A DNA stretch of 64,000 nucleotides, taken from NCBI GenBank assembly GCA_015067975.1, contig SVLK01000005.1, forward strand, positions 33,357-97,356, given 5' to 3'. Position 1 is the first letter of the stretch. The number at the start of each line of letters is the position of its first letter. Below the pieces are notes generated by a model. That model saw only the letters and a list, made by a program, of their open reading frames with translations. It was not told where the DNA came from and did no database searches. The translations under genes and the position numbers were made by a program. The stretch comes from Oscillospiraceae bacterium. GTDB taxonomy: Bacteria; Bacillota; Clostridia; Oscillospirales; Oscillospiraceae. Below are positions 18,918 to 29,410 of the stretch, in pieces.

Positions 18918-21047
18918 TTATTCTTCGCTCTTGGGTTCGTCCTTGGAAGGAACGTCCACCGGAGCGTCTTCAGAGGGAGCGGCGCTCTTTTCCTCTGCCT
19001 CAAAGTCCGGCATGGGGATAGGCTCAGACACCATGGAGATGTGCTTGGCGGGAGCCTCGATCACATCGGGGGTGCTGGGGCGGAACAGTTTGGGTTCATC
19101 CTCGCGCTTAGCACCGTAATTGTCCACCAGCTCGGGGTCGCGACCTTCGATGATGGCCATCATTTCCTGTCCGGTGATGGTTTCCTTTTTCAGCAGGTAG
19201 GCTGCGATCTTGTCCAGCAGCTCACGGTTTTCACGCAGGATCGCCTTGGCGTCTTCGTGGCACTGGCGGATCACGGCGATGGTAGCGCGGTCGGCGGCGG
19301 CATAAGTTTCCTGTGCGCAAGACATGGAGTAAGTGCCGTCCAGATACTGGTTGTGCACCGTGCCCAACGCCATCATGTCGAACTCTTCGGTCATGCCGAA
19401 ACGAGCCACCAGATTGCGGGCCAGTTCGGTGGCGCGCTCAATGTCGTTGGCGGCGCCGGAAGTCATGGTGTTGCACACCACTTCCTCGCTGGAACGACCG
19501 GCCAGCAGCGTGCGGATCTCGGCCAGAATATCCTCGCGGGACATGAGGAATTTTTCCTCTTCCGGCAGATGCAGCGTGTAGCCCAGCGCGCCTTGCGTAT
19601 GAGGTACGATAGTAATCTTGCTGACTGGCTGTGCATTCTTCTGCTTGGCAGCCACCAGCGCATGGCCCACTTCGTGGTATGCGATGATCTTCTTTTCTTC
19701 TTCAGTAATGACCGTGCCCTTCTTCTCAGAACCGGCGATGACCACTTCAAAGGAGACCAGCAGGTCGTTCTGGTTCACGGCCTTGCGCCCCTTGCGCACG
19801 GCGCGCAGCGCAGCTTCGTTTACCAGATTGGCCAGGTCTGCACCTACGCAGCCGGCAGTGGCCTGTGCGATCTTGTTTAGATCCACATCTTCGGCCAGAT
19901 GGATGTTGCGGGTATGCACCTGCAGTGTAGCCAAACGACCGGCCAGATTGGGACGGTCTACGGTGATGCGGCGGTCAAAACGGCCGGGACGCAGCAGCGC
20001 CTTGTCCAGCACCTCGGGGCGGTTGGTGGCACCCAGAACAATGACGCCCTTGCTGGGGTCAAAACCGTCCAGCTCGGCCAGCAGCTGATTCAGCGTCTGC
20101 TCGCGCTCGTCATTGCCGCCAAAACGGCCGCCGTCACGGGTTTTGCCGATGGTGTCGATTTCGTCGATGAAGATAATGCAGGGAGCAACCTTGGAGGCTT
20201 CCTTAAACAGGTCGCGCACACGGCTGGCGCCCACGCCTACGAACATTTCCACAAAGTCAGAGCCGGAGATGGAGAAGAAGGGAACGCCTGCTTCGCCTGC
20301 CACGGCCTTGGCCAGCAGCGTCTTACCGGTACCGGGAGAGCCTACCAGCAATGCACCCTTGGGAAGCCGTGCACCAATGGCGGTATATTTGCCGGGGTTG
20401 TGGAGGAAGTCGATGATCTCTTCCAACGACTCCTTGGCCTCATCCTGTCCGGCCACATCCTTGAAGGTGACACCGGTGGATTTTTCCATATACACCTTGG
20501 CGTTGGATTTGCCCACATTGCCGATGCCGCCCATGCCGCCGCCGCTCTTGGACATGATTTTCATCACCAGCATGAACAGACCCACCATCAGGATTACCGG
20601 CAGCACATAGGCCACCATCAGTTCCAGAATGGGACTCATGGGTGCTTGATAAGGCTCTGTATATTCTACCTTATGTTCCCGCAGCAGAGCGTATAGATCA
20701 TCATCGCCCAGATCGGTGGTGAACAAAATTACCTGTTCTTTGTCGCTGTGGGTGTAGGCCTTGCCATCCTCATCGGTGTAGACATAGCCTTCCTCGGGGG
20801 TGGCGTACACAACGCCTGCTTCAAAAGTGACCTCGTCAATGCGGTCCTGCTCCACCAGCTGCCACAATTCGCTGTAAGCGATTTCGTGGCTGGAGGATTT
20901 GTTGGTAGCGTTGCCGGCATAGGCACCGAGGTAGTTGATGATGACCGTCAGAACGACGGCCCATGCCACCAGTGTCAGTACACCCTTGAGGTTTTTGTTG
21001 TTTTTCTTATTGTTCTTGTTTTGGTTATTTTTGTTGTTGGGGTCCAT
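18918..21047 (-). CDS. ftsH: ATP-dependent zinc metalloprotease FtsH
   Basis: [26 protein letters not shown] of AAA ([12 protein letters not shown]), HEVGHA zinc motif. Confidence 0.97.
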   Translation of the reverse strand: MDPNNKNNQNKNNKKNNKNLKGVLTLVAWAVVLTVIINYLGAYAGNATNKSSSHEIAYSELWQLVEQDRIDEVTFEAGVVYATPEEGYVYTDEDGKAYTHSDKEQVILFTTDLGDDDLYALLREHKVEYTEPYQAPMSPILELMVAYVLPVILMVGLFMLVMKIMSKSGGGMGGIGNVGKSNAKVYMEKSTGVTFKDVAGQDEAKESLEEIIDFLHNPGKYTAIGARLPKGALLVGSPGTGKTLLAKAVAGEAGVPFFSISGSDFVEMFVGVGASRVRDLFKEASKVAPCIIFIDEIDTIGKTRDGGRFGGNDEREQTLNQLLAELDGFDPSKGVIVLGATNRPEVLDKALLRPGRFDRRITVDRPNLAGRLATLQVHTRNIHLAEDVDLNKIAQATAGCVGADLANLVNEAALRAVRKGRKAVNQNDLLVSFEVVIAGSEKKGTVITEEEKKIIAYHEVGHALVAAKQKNAQPVSKITIVPHTQGALGYTLHLPEEEKFLMSREDILAEIRTLLAGRSSEEVVCNTMTSGAANDIERATELARNLVARFGMTEEFDMMALGTVHNQYLDGTYSMSCAQETYAAADRATIAVIRQCHEDAKAILRENRELLDKIAAYLLKKETITGQEMMAIIEGRDPELVDNYGAKREDEPKLFRPSTPDVIEAPAKHISMVSEPIPMPDFEAEEKSAAPSEDAPVDVPSKDEPKSEE

Positions 21048-21255
21048 ATATGTCTCCTTCCGTAAAACCGTCCTGCAGGACGGGAAAAGATCTTATTTTG
21101 TGGCAGTATACCATAAATAATAAAAAGCCACAAGTCGCGTCATATCGGATTTTCTGTAAAATTTCTATGAATGGTGCTTTATCTTACCTGTGGGATATGC
21201 TATACTAAAAAAATCCCGAAAAGAGCATCTGCTATACAGATTTGAGGAAAATAAT

Positions 21256-22029
21256 ATGAGAGAAAACGAAACGAAGAAAACTTTACCCGAGGCCGAAGCC
21301 GATGGATTGATCGAAGGCCGCAATGCGGTCATTGAAGCGCTGCGCAGCGGCACTGCTATTGACAAGATTTATCTGGCCAAGGGTGAAACGGATAAAACGC
21401 TGGGACATATTGCCTCCAAGGCTCGTGCTGCCGGTATCGTAGTGGTGGAGGCTGATCGCCGTAAGCTGGACAACATGAGCCGTACGCATTCCCATCAGGG
21501 TGTCATCGCATTAGCCGCACTGCGGGAATATGTGTCGGTGGAATCGCTGCTGGAAAACGCCGCTGCCAAGGGTGAAGCTCCGTTGCTGGTGGTCTGTGAT
21601 GAGATCTCCGACCCCCACAATCTGGGGGCTATCCTGCGTACGGCCGAATGCGCCGGCGCCCATGGTGTCATCATTCCCAAGCGCCGCAGTGCAGGACTGA
21701 CTGCGATTGTAGCAAAAACTTCTGCCGGAGCTGTCAGCTATATGCCGGTGGCCCGTGTACCAAATATCCCCAGCTTGCTGAAAGATTTGAAAAAACAGGG
21801 CATCTGGGTGTTCGGTACGGCAGCCGACGGCAATACCACGCTGTATAATGCCGATTTGAAGGGCCCTGCCGCCATTGTCATCGGCAGCGAGGGCAGCGGG
21901 ATGAGCCGTCTGGTCAGTGAAAACTGCGATTTCTTAGTCAGTATTCCCATGAAGGGCAAGATTTCTTCGCTGAACGCATCGGCCGCAGCAGCAATTTTGC
22001 TGTATGAGGCGGTACGCCAGCGTAGCTAA
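21256..22029 (+). CDS. rlmB: 23S rRNA 2'-O-methyltransferase, TrmH/SpoU family
   Basis: EGRNAVIEAL, ISDPHNLGAILRTAECAGAHGVI, IVIGSEGSGMSRLV, SLNASAAAAILLYE. Confidence 0.9.
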   Translation: MRENETKKTLPEAEADGLIEGRNAVIEALRSGTAIDKIYLAKGETDKTLGHIASKARAAGIVVVEADRRKLDNMSRTHSHQGVIALAALREYVSVESLLENAAAKGEAPLLVVCDEISDPHNLGAILRTAECAGAHGVIIPKRRSAGLTAIVAKTSAGAVSYMPVARVPNIPSLLKDLKKQGIWVFGTAADGNTTLYNADLKGPAAIVIGSEGSGMSRLVSENCDFLVSIPMKGKISSLNASAAAAILLYEAVRQRS

Positions 22030-22046
22030 CGGAACAAAGGAATTTC

Positions 22047-24215
22047 ATGAGCGAACGTCACGACGATATTGCGGATATGCTGTCGGAAACAAAACGCCTG
22101 TTGGGTGATTTGAAAACACCGGAGGGCGAGGAGTTTTCGTTGGATAACATTCTGGCTGAATACGGTCAGGGTGCGGCGGAGCCTGCCCAAAAAGAAGCAG
22201 ACGTTGTGAAAGAAGAACTGCCGGAGGTAGAACTGCCGGTACCTGTCTCGCCGGTGCAGCCGGAGCTGCCGAAACCGAAACGGGAAAAGGTGCTGCAGTT
22301 TCCCCGCATGTTCGCCAACAGGGAAGAAAGTAGCGAACCTGCGCCTGTCGAAGAGGAACAGGAAGCTGTGACGGAAGAGCCGGTGAAAGAGATGCAGCAA
22401 GAAGTCTCGCTGGAAGAACTGCTGTCGCGCACGGTGCAATCGGCGTTGGAGGAGCAGGACGACGAACTGCTGGACGAACCGCTTCCCCTCAAGGAGCGTC
22501 TCGGCGCATGGGGAACAAAAATTGGTGAGCGGCTGCGGCCTCTGCTGGATTTGCGTGTGCAGCGCCGCCATGTACAGGAGGATGAAACGCCGGAACCGGA
22601 GATGGAGCAGGCGGCCAAAGAAGCCAAGCGGCTTTGCCGGCGGCTATACAGACAGTGGATGTTTACTGCTGTTCCTGCGGTGCTGCTGGCGGTCGTCAGC
22701 ATTTTTGATACAGGATGGCCACAGTTGTTTCCGGTGATTTGGTTTGAAAATGCTGCGGTACGCTGCGGTACTGTTGGCGGATTACTGTTGCTGACTTGCG
22801 TGTTGGCTTTCCCGGTGTGGAAAGAGGCGGTCAGTGAGCTGAAACGCAGCCACTTTACCTGTGATGTCGCTGCGGCTCTGCCGGTGGTGGCGGTGCTGGG
22901 CGACTGTGTGTACAGCACCGTTGTAAAAGATGCCTCTTATCTGCCGCTGGCAGCTCCTGCAGCTCTGCTGGTGTGGCTGTGTCTGGGCGGACGGCTGTGT
23001 GCCGCTACTGCCGCCTATGATGCGTACCGACTGGCGGATATGGGCGGCCGGCCGCCCTATGCCGTGGCAGTAACTGCCGCCGGCGCCTGTAAGCAGCGTG
23101 GTAAACTGCAAGGCTTTTATCATATTTCACGGCAAGAAGATCCCTCACGCCGCATTCAGCATTTGGCATTGCCGCTGCTGCTGGGGGCGGCCACGGTGCT
23201 CACCGGCGTGGTATGCATCGGCAGGGAACGTGTCGATGAGTTCTTCCGTGTCTGGTCGGCCTTGCTGACGGCTTCTGTGCCGCTGGGACTTCCGTTATGC
23301 GGTACGCTGCCTCTGCGAAACTTGAACCGTCGGCTGAGCCATAGCGGCTGCGCAGTGGCCGGTTACGCCGGCGCACGGGCGGCGGGTGGCGGAAAGCGCA
23401 TGGTGCTGACCGATCAGGATCTCTTTCCACCGGGAACTGTCAGCTTGAACGGGCTGAAGACCTACGGTGAGGAGATCGGCAAAGTGGTGTCCTATGCGGC
23501 CACGGTGACCCGAGCTGCAGGCAGCCCGCTGGAGGGCGTGTTTGAACAGCTGCTGGCCAGTGAGGGCGGCGGGCGCCGCCGTCTGGATGATCTGCACTTT
23601 TATGAAGAGGGCGGCGTTGGCGGTACGATCCGCGGCGAAACGGTGATCATGGGCAGCGCCTACTTTATGAAGAAGATGCACGTCACGCTGCCTCGTGATT
23701 TGAAGGTAAAGACGGGTGTCTTTTTGGCAGTGGACGGACAGCTGGTGGCGATTTTCGCCATTAAGTATCAACCTTCCCGTAATGTGGAGTGGGCACTGCG
23801 TGCACTGCGCCGCAGCCGTACCGTACCGGTGCTGGCGGTGCGTAGCAGCAACATTACGCCGGGTCTCCTCAAACGCAAGTTTTCTGTGGATGCCAAGCCG
23901 CTTTATCCCAATGTTTCCACCCGTTTGGCCCTGTCCGACCTGTGTAAAGAACAGGCGGAGTGCGCCAACGCGCTGATTTACCGGGAAGGCTTGATGCCCT
24001 TTGCCGAAACGGTGATCGGCAGCCGCCGCTGCTGCCGGATGGTGCGCTGGGCGACCGCGCTTTGCTGGCTGGGAAGTCTGTGCGGTTTGTGGCTGAGCTA
24101 CTATTTAACTAATCTGGCAGCTTACGATGCACTCAATGCCGGTTATCTGCTGGTGTTTACGCTGCTGTGGCTGCTGCCGACAGTACTGTTGGCGGACTTA
24201 ACAAGGAGATATTAA
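22047..24215 (+). CDS. P-type-ATPase-like membrane protein with degenerate catalytic motifs and a long acidic N-terminus
   Basis: Segment GGVGGTIRGETVIMGSAYFMKKM...GVFLAVDGQLVAIFAI...NVEWALRALRR resembles the P-type ATPase N/P domains; DKTGTLT position reads TDQDLFPPGTVSL; no GDGxND. Confidence 0.7.
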   Translation: MSERHDDIADMLSETKRLLGDLKTPEGEEFSLDNILAEYGQGAAEPAQKEADVVKEELPEVELPVPVSPVQPELPKPKREKVLQFPRMFANREESSEPAPVEEEQEAVTEEPVKEMQQEVSLEELLSRTVQSALEEQDDELLDEPLPLKERLGAWGTKIGERLRPLLDLRVQRRHVQEDETPEPEMEQAAKEAKRLCRRLYRQWMFTAVPAVLLAVVSIFDTGWPQLFPVIWFENAAVRCGTVGGLLLLTCVLAFPVWKEAVSELKRSHFTCDVAAALPVVAVLGDCVYSTVVKDASYLPLAAPAALLVWLCLGGRLCAATAAYDAYRLADMGGRPPYAVAVTAAGACKQRGKLQGFYHISRQEDPSRRIQHLALPLLLGAATVLTGVVCIGRERVDEFFRVWSALLTASVPLGLPLCGTLPLRNLNRRLSHSGCAVAGYAGARAAGGGKRMVLTDQDLFPPGTVSLNGLKTYGEEIGKVVSYAATVTRAAGSPLEGVFEQLLASEGGGRRRLDDLHFYEEGGVGGTIRGETVIMGSAYFMKKMHVTLPRDLKVKTGVFLAVDGQLVAIFAIKYQPSRNVEWALRALRRSRTVPVLAVRSSNITPGLLKRKFSVDAKPLYPNVSTRLALSDLCKEQAECANALIYREGLMPFAETVIGSRRCCRMVRWATALCWLGSLCGLWLSYYLTNLAAYDALNAGYLLVFTLLWLLPTVLLADLTRRY

Positions 24216-24246
24216 AAAAGAGGACGCGGAAGCGTCCTCTTTTTTG
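24214..24246 (+). terminator. Intrinsic terminator
   Basis: AAAAAAGAGGACGCGGAAGCGTCCTCTTTTTT. Confidence 0.85.
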
Positions 24247-24350
24247 CGAAAAGTTCTGAGAATTGAGCATTTAAACAATTTAGTAAACAATATCAACGAA
24301 AAATGTAATTGTCAATGTGGGGAAAGGGAGTAGAATCAAAGGAGGGAAGT

Positions 24351-24434
24351 ATGACCGGAAAGTTTGTATTTACGTTGTCCGAAAGGACAGGGAAGGCGGC
24401 AGAATATGAATTTAAAGGAATATGCATCATTTGA
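24351..24434 (+). CDS. Putative 27-codon leader ORF overlapping the amidase start
   Basis: AAAGGAGGGAAGT-ATG...; [27 protein letters not shown]; absent from the supplied ORF track because it is short. Confidence 0.4.
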   Translation: MTGKFVFTLSERTGKAAEYEFKGICII

Positions 24435-25848
24435 CGCTACCGGACTGGCACAGCTTGTCCGAAAAAAGGAAATTTCGCCGATGGAACTGTTAGATATATC
24501 TCTGGCGGCGATAGAGCAGGTGAATGGTAAATTGAATGCCGTGGTGGACGATACACGCGATTATGCACTGCAGCAGATTCGCGCCGGCATTGATTTGTCC
24601 GCGCCGTTTTGCGGTGTACCCATGGCCATCAAAGACTGCGGCGGATTCTCTTCGCAGATTCGTGCTACGGTAGGAACAAGATTGTCAGGTGATGGTGTTT
24701 ATGCGGCAAAGGACGCCACGCTGCTGCAGCGGTTTAAAAGGGCGGGCGCACTGATCGTAGCCACATCGACCACATCGGAATTCTGCATCGATTCCTCCAC
24801 GGAAACGCTGCGCCACGGTGCCACGCATAACCCGTGGCATTTGGATTATTCTGTGGGTGGCAGCAGCGGTGGTGCTGCGGCATTGGTAGCATCCGGCGCA
24901 CTGCCCTTTGCTCATGGCAGCGATGGCGGCGGATCGATTCGGATTCCGGCCTCTATGTGCGGCATTATCGGCTTCAAACCGTCCCGCTTTCGCGTTCCGG
25001 TGGGGCCTGTCAGCTGGGATCCGGGTGTGGTGGCTCATTTTGCGCTGACACGCAGTGTCCGCGATGCAGCCGCCTTGCTGGACGCAGTGGAAGGTCCTGA
25101 CCCTGGGTATTACGGCACCTTTGCTCCGGATGCGCAGCGTCATCTGCAGGCCATACAACAGCCGCCGCGGAAACTGCGGATTGCCTATATGCTGCACACA
25201 CCGTATGGAACGCCTTTTTATGATGAAGAGTGTATTACCGCGGTGTTGAGAACGGTGGAGGTGCTGCGTGCGCTGGGGCACGAGTGCGAAGAAGCCTATC
25301 CGGAAATTTCCCCGGCCTATCAGGAAGCTAGGATCCATAGCATGTGCGACAGTATTGCCATCACGCTGGAAAATATGGCAAAGGAGACCGGACTTCCCAT
25401 TGATGAGACGACTGTGGAACCGCTGGTCTATAAAACTTATCTGCAATCCAGGCGCCGTACCGGGCTGGATGTGTTCCGTTCGCAAGCGGAAATGGCGAAG
25501 GCGGCGCGCTCTGTGGGACAGTTTTTCTGCAACTACGACATCCTGCTCAGCCCCACCATGGGGCGAATCGAGCGGCGGTTAGGCACGCTGAACGGCGTGG
25601 TCAACGCGGAGATCTCAGCCGAAGAATGGGCAAGACGGAGACAGGATTATGCCTGCATCACGCCGCTGGCCAATATTGCGGGACTGCCGTCTGTCTCGCT
25701 GCCGCTTTACAGAAACCAGCACGGTATGCCTTTGGGCATCGAATTGGACAGCGCGGTAGACAACGACCAACTGGTGCTGCAGCTGGCGGCACAGCTGGAG
25801 AAGACAGAGCTTTGGATCACGGGAAAACCCGCCATATACGTAAAGTAA
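24406..25848 (+). CDS. Amidase signature family protein (GatA-like)
   Basis: [11 protein letters not shown] (catalytic Lys), [36 protein letters not shown]. Confidence 0.92.
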   Translation: MNLKEYASFDATGLAQLVRKKEISPMELLDISLAAIEQVNGKLNAVVDDTRDYALQQIRAGIDLSAPFCGVPMAIKDCGGFSSQIRATVGTRLSGDGVYAAKDATLLQRFKRAGALIVATSTTSEFCIDSSTETLRHGATHNPWHLDYSVGGSSGGAAALVASGALPFAHGSDGGGSIRIPASMCGIIGFKPSRFRVPVGPVSWDPGVVAHFALTRSVRDAAALLDAVEGPDPGYYGTFAPDAQRHLQAIQQPPRKLRIAYMLHTPYGTPFYDEECITAVLRTVEVLRALGHECEEAYPEISPAYQEARIHSMCDSIAITLENMAKETGLPIDETTVEPLVYKTYLQSRRRTGLDVFRSQAEMAKAARSVGQFFCNYDILLSPTMGRIERRLGTLNGVVNAEISAEEWARRRQDYACITPLANIAGLPSVSLPLYRNQHGMPLGIELDSAVDNDQLVLQLAAQLEKTELWITGKPAIYVK

Positions 25849-25863
25849 AGCGTGAATCAAAAT

Positions 25864-25892
25864 AAAAGAGGACGCGCGGCGTCCTCTTTTTT
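25864..25892 (+). terminator. Intrinsic terminator
   Basis: AAAAGAGGACGCGCGGCGTCCTCTTTTTT. Confidence 0.8.
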
Positions 25893-25946
25893 AACGTCAA
25901 AAAGGGATTGTGTGTAAATTTCGCTGAAATTTTAAGAAAAAGATGG

Positions 25947-25975
25947 TTGTCAGGTCAGCAAAAATATTATATAAT
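25947..25975 (+). promoter_or_regulatory. Sigma-A promoter for EF-G-like gene
   Basis: TTGTCA - 17 nt - TATAAT. Confidence 0.7.
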
Positions 25976-26039
25976 CCGATTATTGAGCGATTTGCACGCT
26001 GCATTGCGTGCTTCACAAAACGAAGGGAGAAAACTGTAT

Positions 26040-28103
26040 ATGACTGCCAACGACATTCGTAATATCTGCCTGCTGGGCCATGGTGGCTCCGGCAAGACCT
26101 CTCTGGTCGAGCAGATGCTCTTTATGACGAAGGGTACCGACCGTCTGGGCAAGCCTGCTGACGGCAACACCACCTGCGACTATGACGCTGAAGAAATCAA
26201 GCGCCAGATTTCCATTTCCCTGGCCTTTGCCCCTGTGAATTACAAGGGTGTGAAGATCAACGCCATGGACGCTCCCGGTAACTTTGACTTCTCCGGCGAA
26301 GCGATCTCCGCCATCCGCGCTGCTGAGTGCGCTGTGCTGGTGGGTGCTGCCAAGGATGGTCTGTCCGTGGGTATGGAGCGTACCTGGAAGATGCTGGGCA
26401 AGAAGCCCCGCATGATCTTCATCAACCGTACCGATGAAGATAACAGCGATTATACTACTTGCCTGGAGAACATCAAGGGCAAGTTTGGTCAGGCCATTGC
26501 TCCCATCGTTGTCCCCGTACTGGACGGCAACAAGAAGGTCACCGCAATCGTGGACCTGCTGCACAATAAGGCCTACGAGGTCAAGGGCGGCAAGGCTACC
26601 GAGTGCGCGATCCCCGGCGATCTGGCTGACGAAGTGGAAACCCTGCGTGCTGAGCTGATGGAAGCCGCCGCCGGTGCTGACGAGGAGCTGATGGAGAAGT
26701 TCTTCGACACCATGGAGCTGACCGACGCTGAAATGGCCAAGGGTCTGAAGATCGGTGTGCGTGACGGTAGTGTCTGCCCCGTGCTGTGCGGCAGCGCTGT
26801 GACCGGCCTGGGCGTGGATATGCTGATGCAGACCATCGTTGATCTGGTTCCTGTTGCTACCGATATGCCCGCTGAGTCCGCTATGGACGATGACGATAAG
26901 GCGATCGAGGTTGCTTATGATCCCAATGGCGCTACCGCTGCCATCGTGTTCAAGACCATCTCCGACCAGTACGGCAAGTACTCCATGGTCAAGGTCGTTC
27001 GCGGTAAGATCACCGGCGATATGGCTCTGTACAACCCCACCACCGGCAACACCGAAAAGCTGGGTCGTCTGTACATCATGAAGGGCAAGAAGACCGAGGA
27101 GACCAAGGAAATCTGCTGCGGCGATATCGCTGCCATCGGCAAGATGGATAAGGTTAAGACCGGTGATACTCTGTGCGATGCCAAGAATATCGTCAAGCTG
27201 CAGGGCATGAGCTATGCCAAGCCTTGCTACAGCCGCGCCATCTCCCCCAAGGTCAAGCAGGAGATTGAGAAGCTGGGTGCCGGCCTGCACAAGCTGAACG
27301 AAGAAGATCCCACCTTTACCGTCGTCAACAACGCCGAGACTCACCAGACCGTGATCTCCGGCGCCGGCGATATCCAGATCGACATCCTGTGCGCTAAGCT
27401 GAAGAGCCGTTTCGGCGTAGACAGCGAACTGAGCGCTCCCCGCGTTGCTTACCGCGAGAAGATCCGCTCCACCGTGCGCAAGCAGGGTCGCTATAAGAAG
27501 CAGACCGGCGGCAGCGGCCAGTTCGGTGATGTTCATATCATCTTCGAGCCTCAGGCTGAGCAGGAAGAGATGATCTTCGAAGAGAACGTGTTCGGCGGCT
27601 CCGTGCCCAAGAACTTCTTCCCCGCTGTTGAAAAGGGTCTGCGTGAGAGCTGCCTGCACGGCGTGCTGGCCGGCTATCCCGTGGTGTTCCTGAAGGCCAC
27701 GCTGGTGGACGGTTCTTACCACCCCGTTGACTCTTCCGAAATCGCCTTTAAGCTGGCGGCAGGTCTGGCCTTCAAGGCCGCTCTGCCCGAGGCCAAGCCC
27801 GTGCTGATGGAGCCCATCGGCGAGCTGAAGGTCACCATCCCCGATAACTATCTGGGCGACGTGATGGGCGATCTGAATAAGCGTCGCGGCCGCGTGATGG
27901 GCATGGATCCCACCGGCGACGGCGAGCAGGTGCTGACCGCTGAAGTCCCCATGGCCGAGATGATGAGCTATGCCATCGATCTGCGCTCCATGACTCAGTC
28001 CCGCGGTACCTTCACTTTCGACTTTGTTCGCTACGAGGATTGCCCCGGTGCGGCTCAGGAGAAGGCCATTGCTGAGGCCAAGGCTCTGGCCGAGGCTGAA
28101 TAA
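26040..28103 (+). CDS. Elongation factor G-like protein (EF-G paralog)
   Basis: GHGGSGKTSLVEQML (G1), DAPGNFDF (G3), NRTD (G4), EF-G domains III-V; start at ATG 26040. Confidence 0.9.
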   Translation: MTANDIRNICLLGHGGSGKTSLVEQMLFMTKGTDRLGKPADGNTTCDYDAEEIKRQISISLAFAPVNYKGVKINAMDAPGNFDFSGEAISAIRAAECAVLVGAAKDGLSVGMERTWKMLGKKPRMIFINRTDEDNSDYTTCLENIKGKFGQAIAPIVVPVLDGNKKVTAIVDLLHNKAYEVKGGKATECAIPGDLADEVETLRAELMEAAAGADEELMEKFFDTMELTDAEMAKGLKIGVRDGSVCPVLCGSAVTGLGVDMLMQTIVDLVPVATDMPAESAMDDDDKAIEVAYDPNGATAAIVFKTISDQYGKYSMVKVVRGKITGDMALYNPTTGNTEKLGRLYIMKGKKTEETKEICCGDIAAIGKMDKVKTGDTLCDAKNIVKLQGMSYAKPCYSRAISPKVKQEIEKLGAGLHKLNEEDPTFTVVNNAETHQTVISGAGDIQIDILCAKLKSRFGVDSELSAPRVAYREKIRSTVRKQGRYKKQTGGSGQFGDVHIIFEPQAEQEEMIFEENVFGGSVPKNFFPAVEKGLRESCLHGVLAGYPVVFLKATLVDGSYHPVDSSEIAFKLAAGLAFKAALPEAKPVLMEPIGELKVTIPDNYLGDVMGDLNKRRGRVMGMDPTGDGEQVLTAEVPMAEMMSYAIDLRSMTQSRGTFTFDFVRYEDCPGAAQEKAIAEAKALAEAE

Positions 28104-28121
28104 GCTTACCTTATTTATAAA

Positions 28122-28155
28122 GGACCCCGAACCAATTGGTTCGGGGGCTTTTTTT
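28122..28155 (+). terminator. Intrinsic terminator
   Basis: CCCCGAACCAATTGGTTCGGGGGCTTTTTTT. Confidence 0.85.
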
Positions 28156-28232
28156 ACCTTCAAAAAATTTTTGAAAAATTTCAAAAAAACTCTTTACAAA
28201 TGCTGATCCATATGCTACTATACAAATGCAAA

Positions 28233-28247
28233 CAATAATCATTATCA
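28233..28247. promoter_or_regulatory. Per/Fur box candidate upstream of perR
   Basis: CAATAATCATTATCA (reverse TGATAATGATTATTG), 7-1-7 inverted repeat close to TGATAATnATTATCA. Confidence 0.7.
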
Positions 28248-28266
28248 TTAAGGAACGAGGTGGTAT

Positions 28267-28638
28267 ATGGAAAAGGCGAGAAGACACAGTCCTAAGCGGG
28301 AAGCAATCCTCGATTGTATCCGCTCGACCCACAGCCATCCGGCTGCGGAATGGGTCTATGCTCAGCTCAAGCCCACCATCCCCGATTTGTCGCTGGCCAC
28401 GGTGTACCGCAATCTGGCGCAGTTCCGAAAGGACGGTACCATACAGGTCATTGGCAATGTGAATGGAGAGGAGCGATATGATGCTGATCTTTCACCTCAC
28501 AGTCACTTCATCTGCCGCAGCTGCGGCAAGGTGGCAGATCTTCCCTATAGTGAAATAGATATGCCGGACACCTCCGGTGTAGGGAAGATGGAATCGTGCA
28601 GCGTGACTTTCTACGGCTGCTGCAACGAATGCCTGTAA
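28267..28638 (+). CDS. perR: Fur-family regulator, PerR-like
   Basis: SPKREAILDCIRSTHSHPAAEWVY, DLSLATVYRNLAQF, HSHFICRSCGKVADL, terminal CCNECL. Confidence 0.88.
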   Translation: MEKARRHSPKREAILDCIRSTHSHPAAEWVYAQLKPTIPDLSLATVYRNLAQFRKDGTIQVIGNVNGEERYDADLSPHSHFICRSCGKVADLPYSEIDMPDTSGVGKMESCSVTFYGCCNECL

Positions 28639-28722
28639 GGCAACATAAGTAATCTACTCCCGTCCGGTGAAGGCGGGAAACTAAAATAAAAATTTAAATG
28701 ATAATTATTGGAGGAAAAAATT

Positions 28723-29316
28723 ATGAAGAAGTTCGTGTGTTCTGTGTGCGGTTATGTCCATACTGCTGAGTCTCTGGATGCTGATTTCCGTTGCCCTGTG
28801 TGCAAGGTCCCTGCTTCCAAGTTTGTGGAGCAGAAGGGTGAGATGAAGCTGGCTGCCGAGCATGAGTACGGCGTCTATGCCAAGACCGTGAAGAACAATG
28901 CCGATATCTCCGAGGAAGATAAGAAGTACATCTTCGAGCAGCTGATGGCTAACTTCCAGGGCGAGTGCTCCGAGGTTGGTATGTATCTGTGCATGGCCCG
29001 CATCGCACACCGCGAGGGTTATCCCGAGATCGGTCTGTACTGGGAGAAGGCCGCTTACGAAGAGGCTGAGCATGCCGCTAAGTTTGCAGAGCTCCTGGGC
29101 GAGGATCTGGAGCCCAACATGAAGGCGACCACCAAGGAGAACCTGGCATGGCGTGTGGACTGCGAGTACGGTGCTACCCAGGGTAAGTTCGATCTGGCTG
29201 CCTGCGCTAAGAAGAACGGCCTGGACGCCATCCACGACACCGTCCATGAGATGGCCCGCGACGAGGCCCGCCACGGCCGCGGTCTGGAAGGCCTGCTGAA
29301 GCGTTACTTCGGCTAA
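28723..29316 (+). CDS. Reverse rubrerythrin (N-terminal rubredoxin + C-terminal diiron domain)
   Basis: N-term [15 protein letters not shown]...CPVCKVP followed by four-helix EExxH motifs ([24 protein letters not shown]). Confidence 0.93.
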   Translation: MKKFVCSVCGYVHTAESLDADFRCPVCKVPASKFVEQKGEMKLAAEHEYGVYAKTVKNNADISEEDKKYIFEQLMANFQGECSEVGMYLCMARIAHREGYPEIGLYWEKAAYEEAEHAAKFAELLGEDLEPNMKATTKENLAWRVDCEYGATQGKFDLAACAKKNGLDAIHDTVHEMARDEARHGRGLEGLLKRYFG

Positions 29317-29349
29317 TCCCCAAAGAATATATCCCGACGATCACTTTTA

Positions 29350-29384
29350 CCGCCGGCTCCCGGGTCGGGGAGCCGGCGGTTTTC
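29350..29384 (+). terminator. Intrinsic terminator after rubrerythrin
   Basis: CCGCCGGCTCCCGGGTCGGGGAGCCGGCGGTTTTC. Confidence 0.7.
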
Positions 29385-29410
29385 ATCAAAGTGATGAAAG
29401 AAGACAGAAC

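Noticed and set aside
26013-28184. 723-aa antisense ORF over the EF-G-like gene
   Set aside because: Codon-aligned antisense frame of a strongly codon-biased gene; no recognisable domain and no SD.
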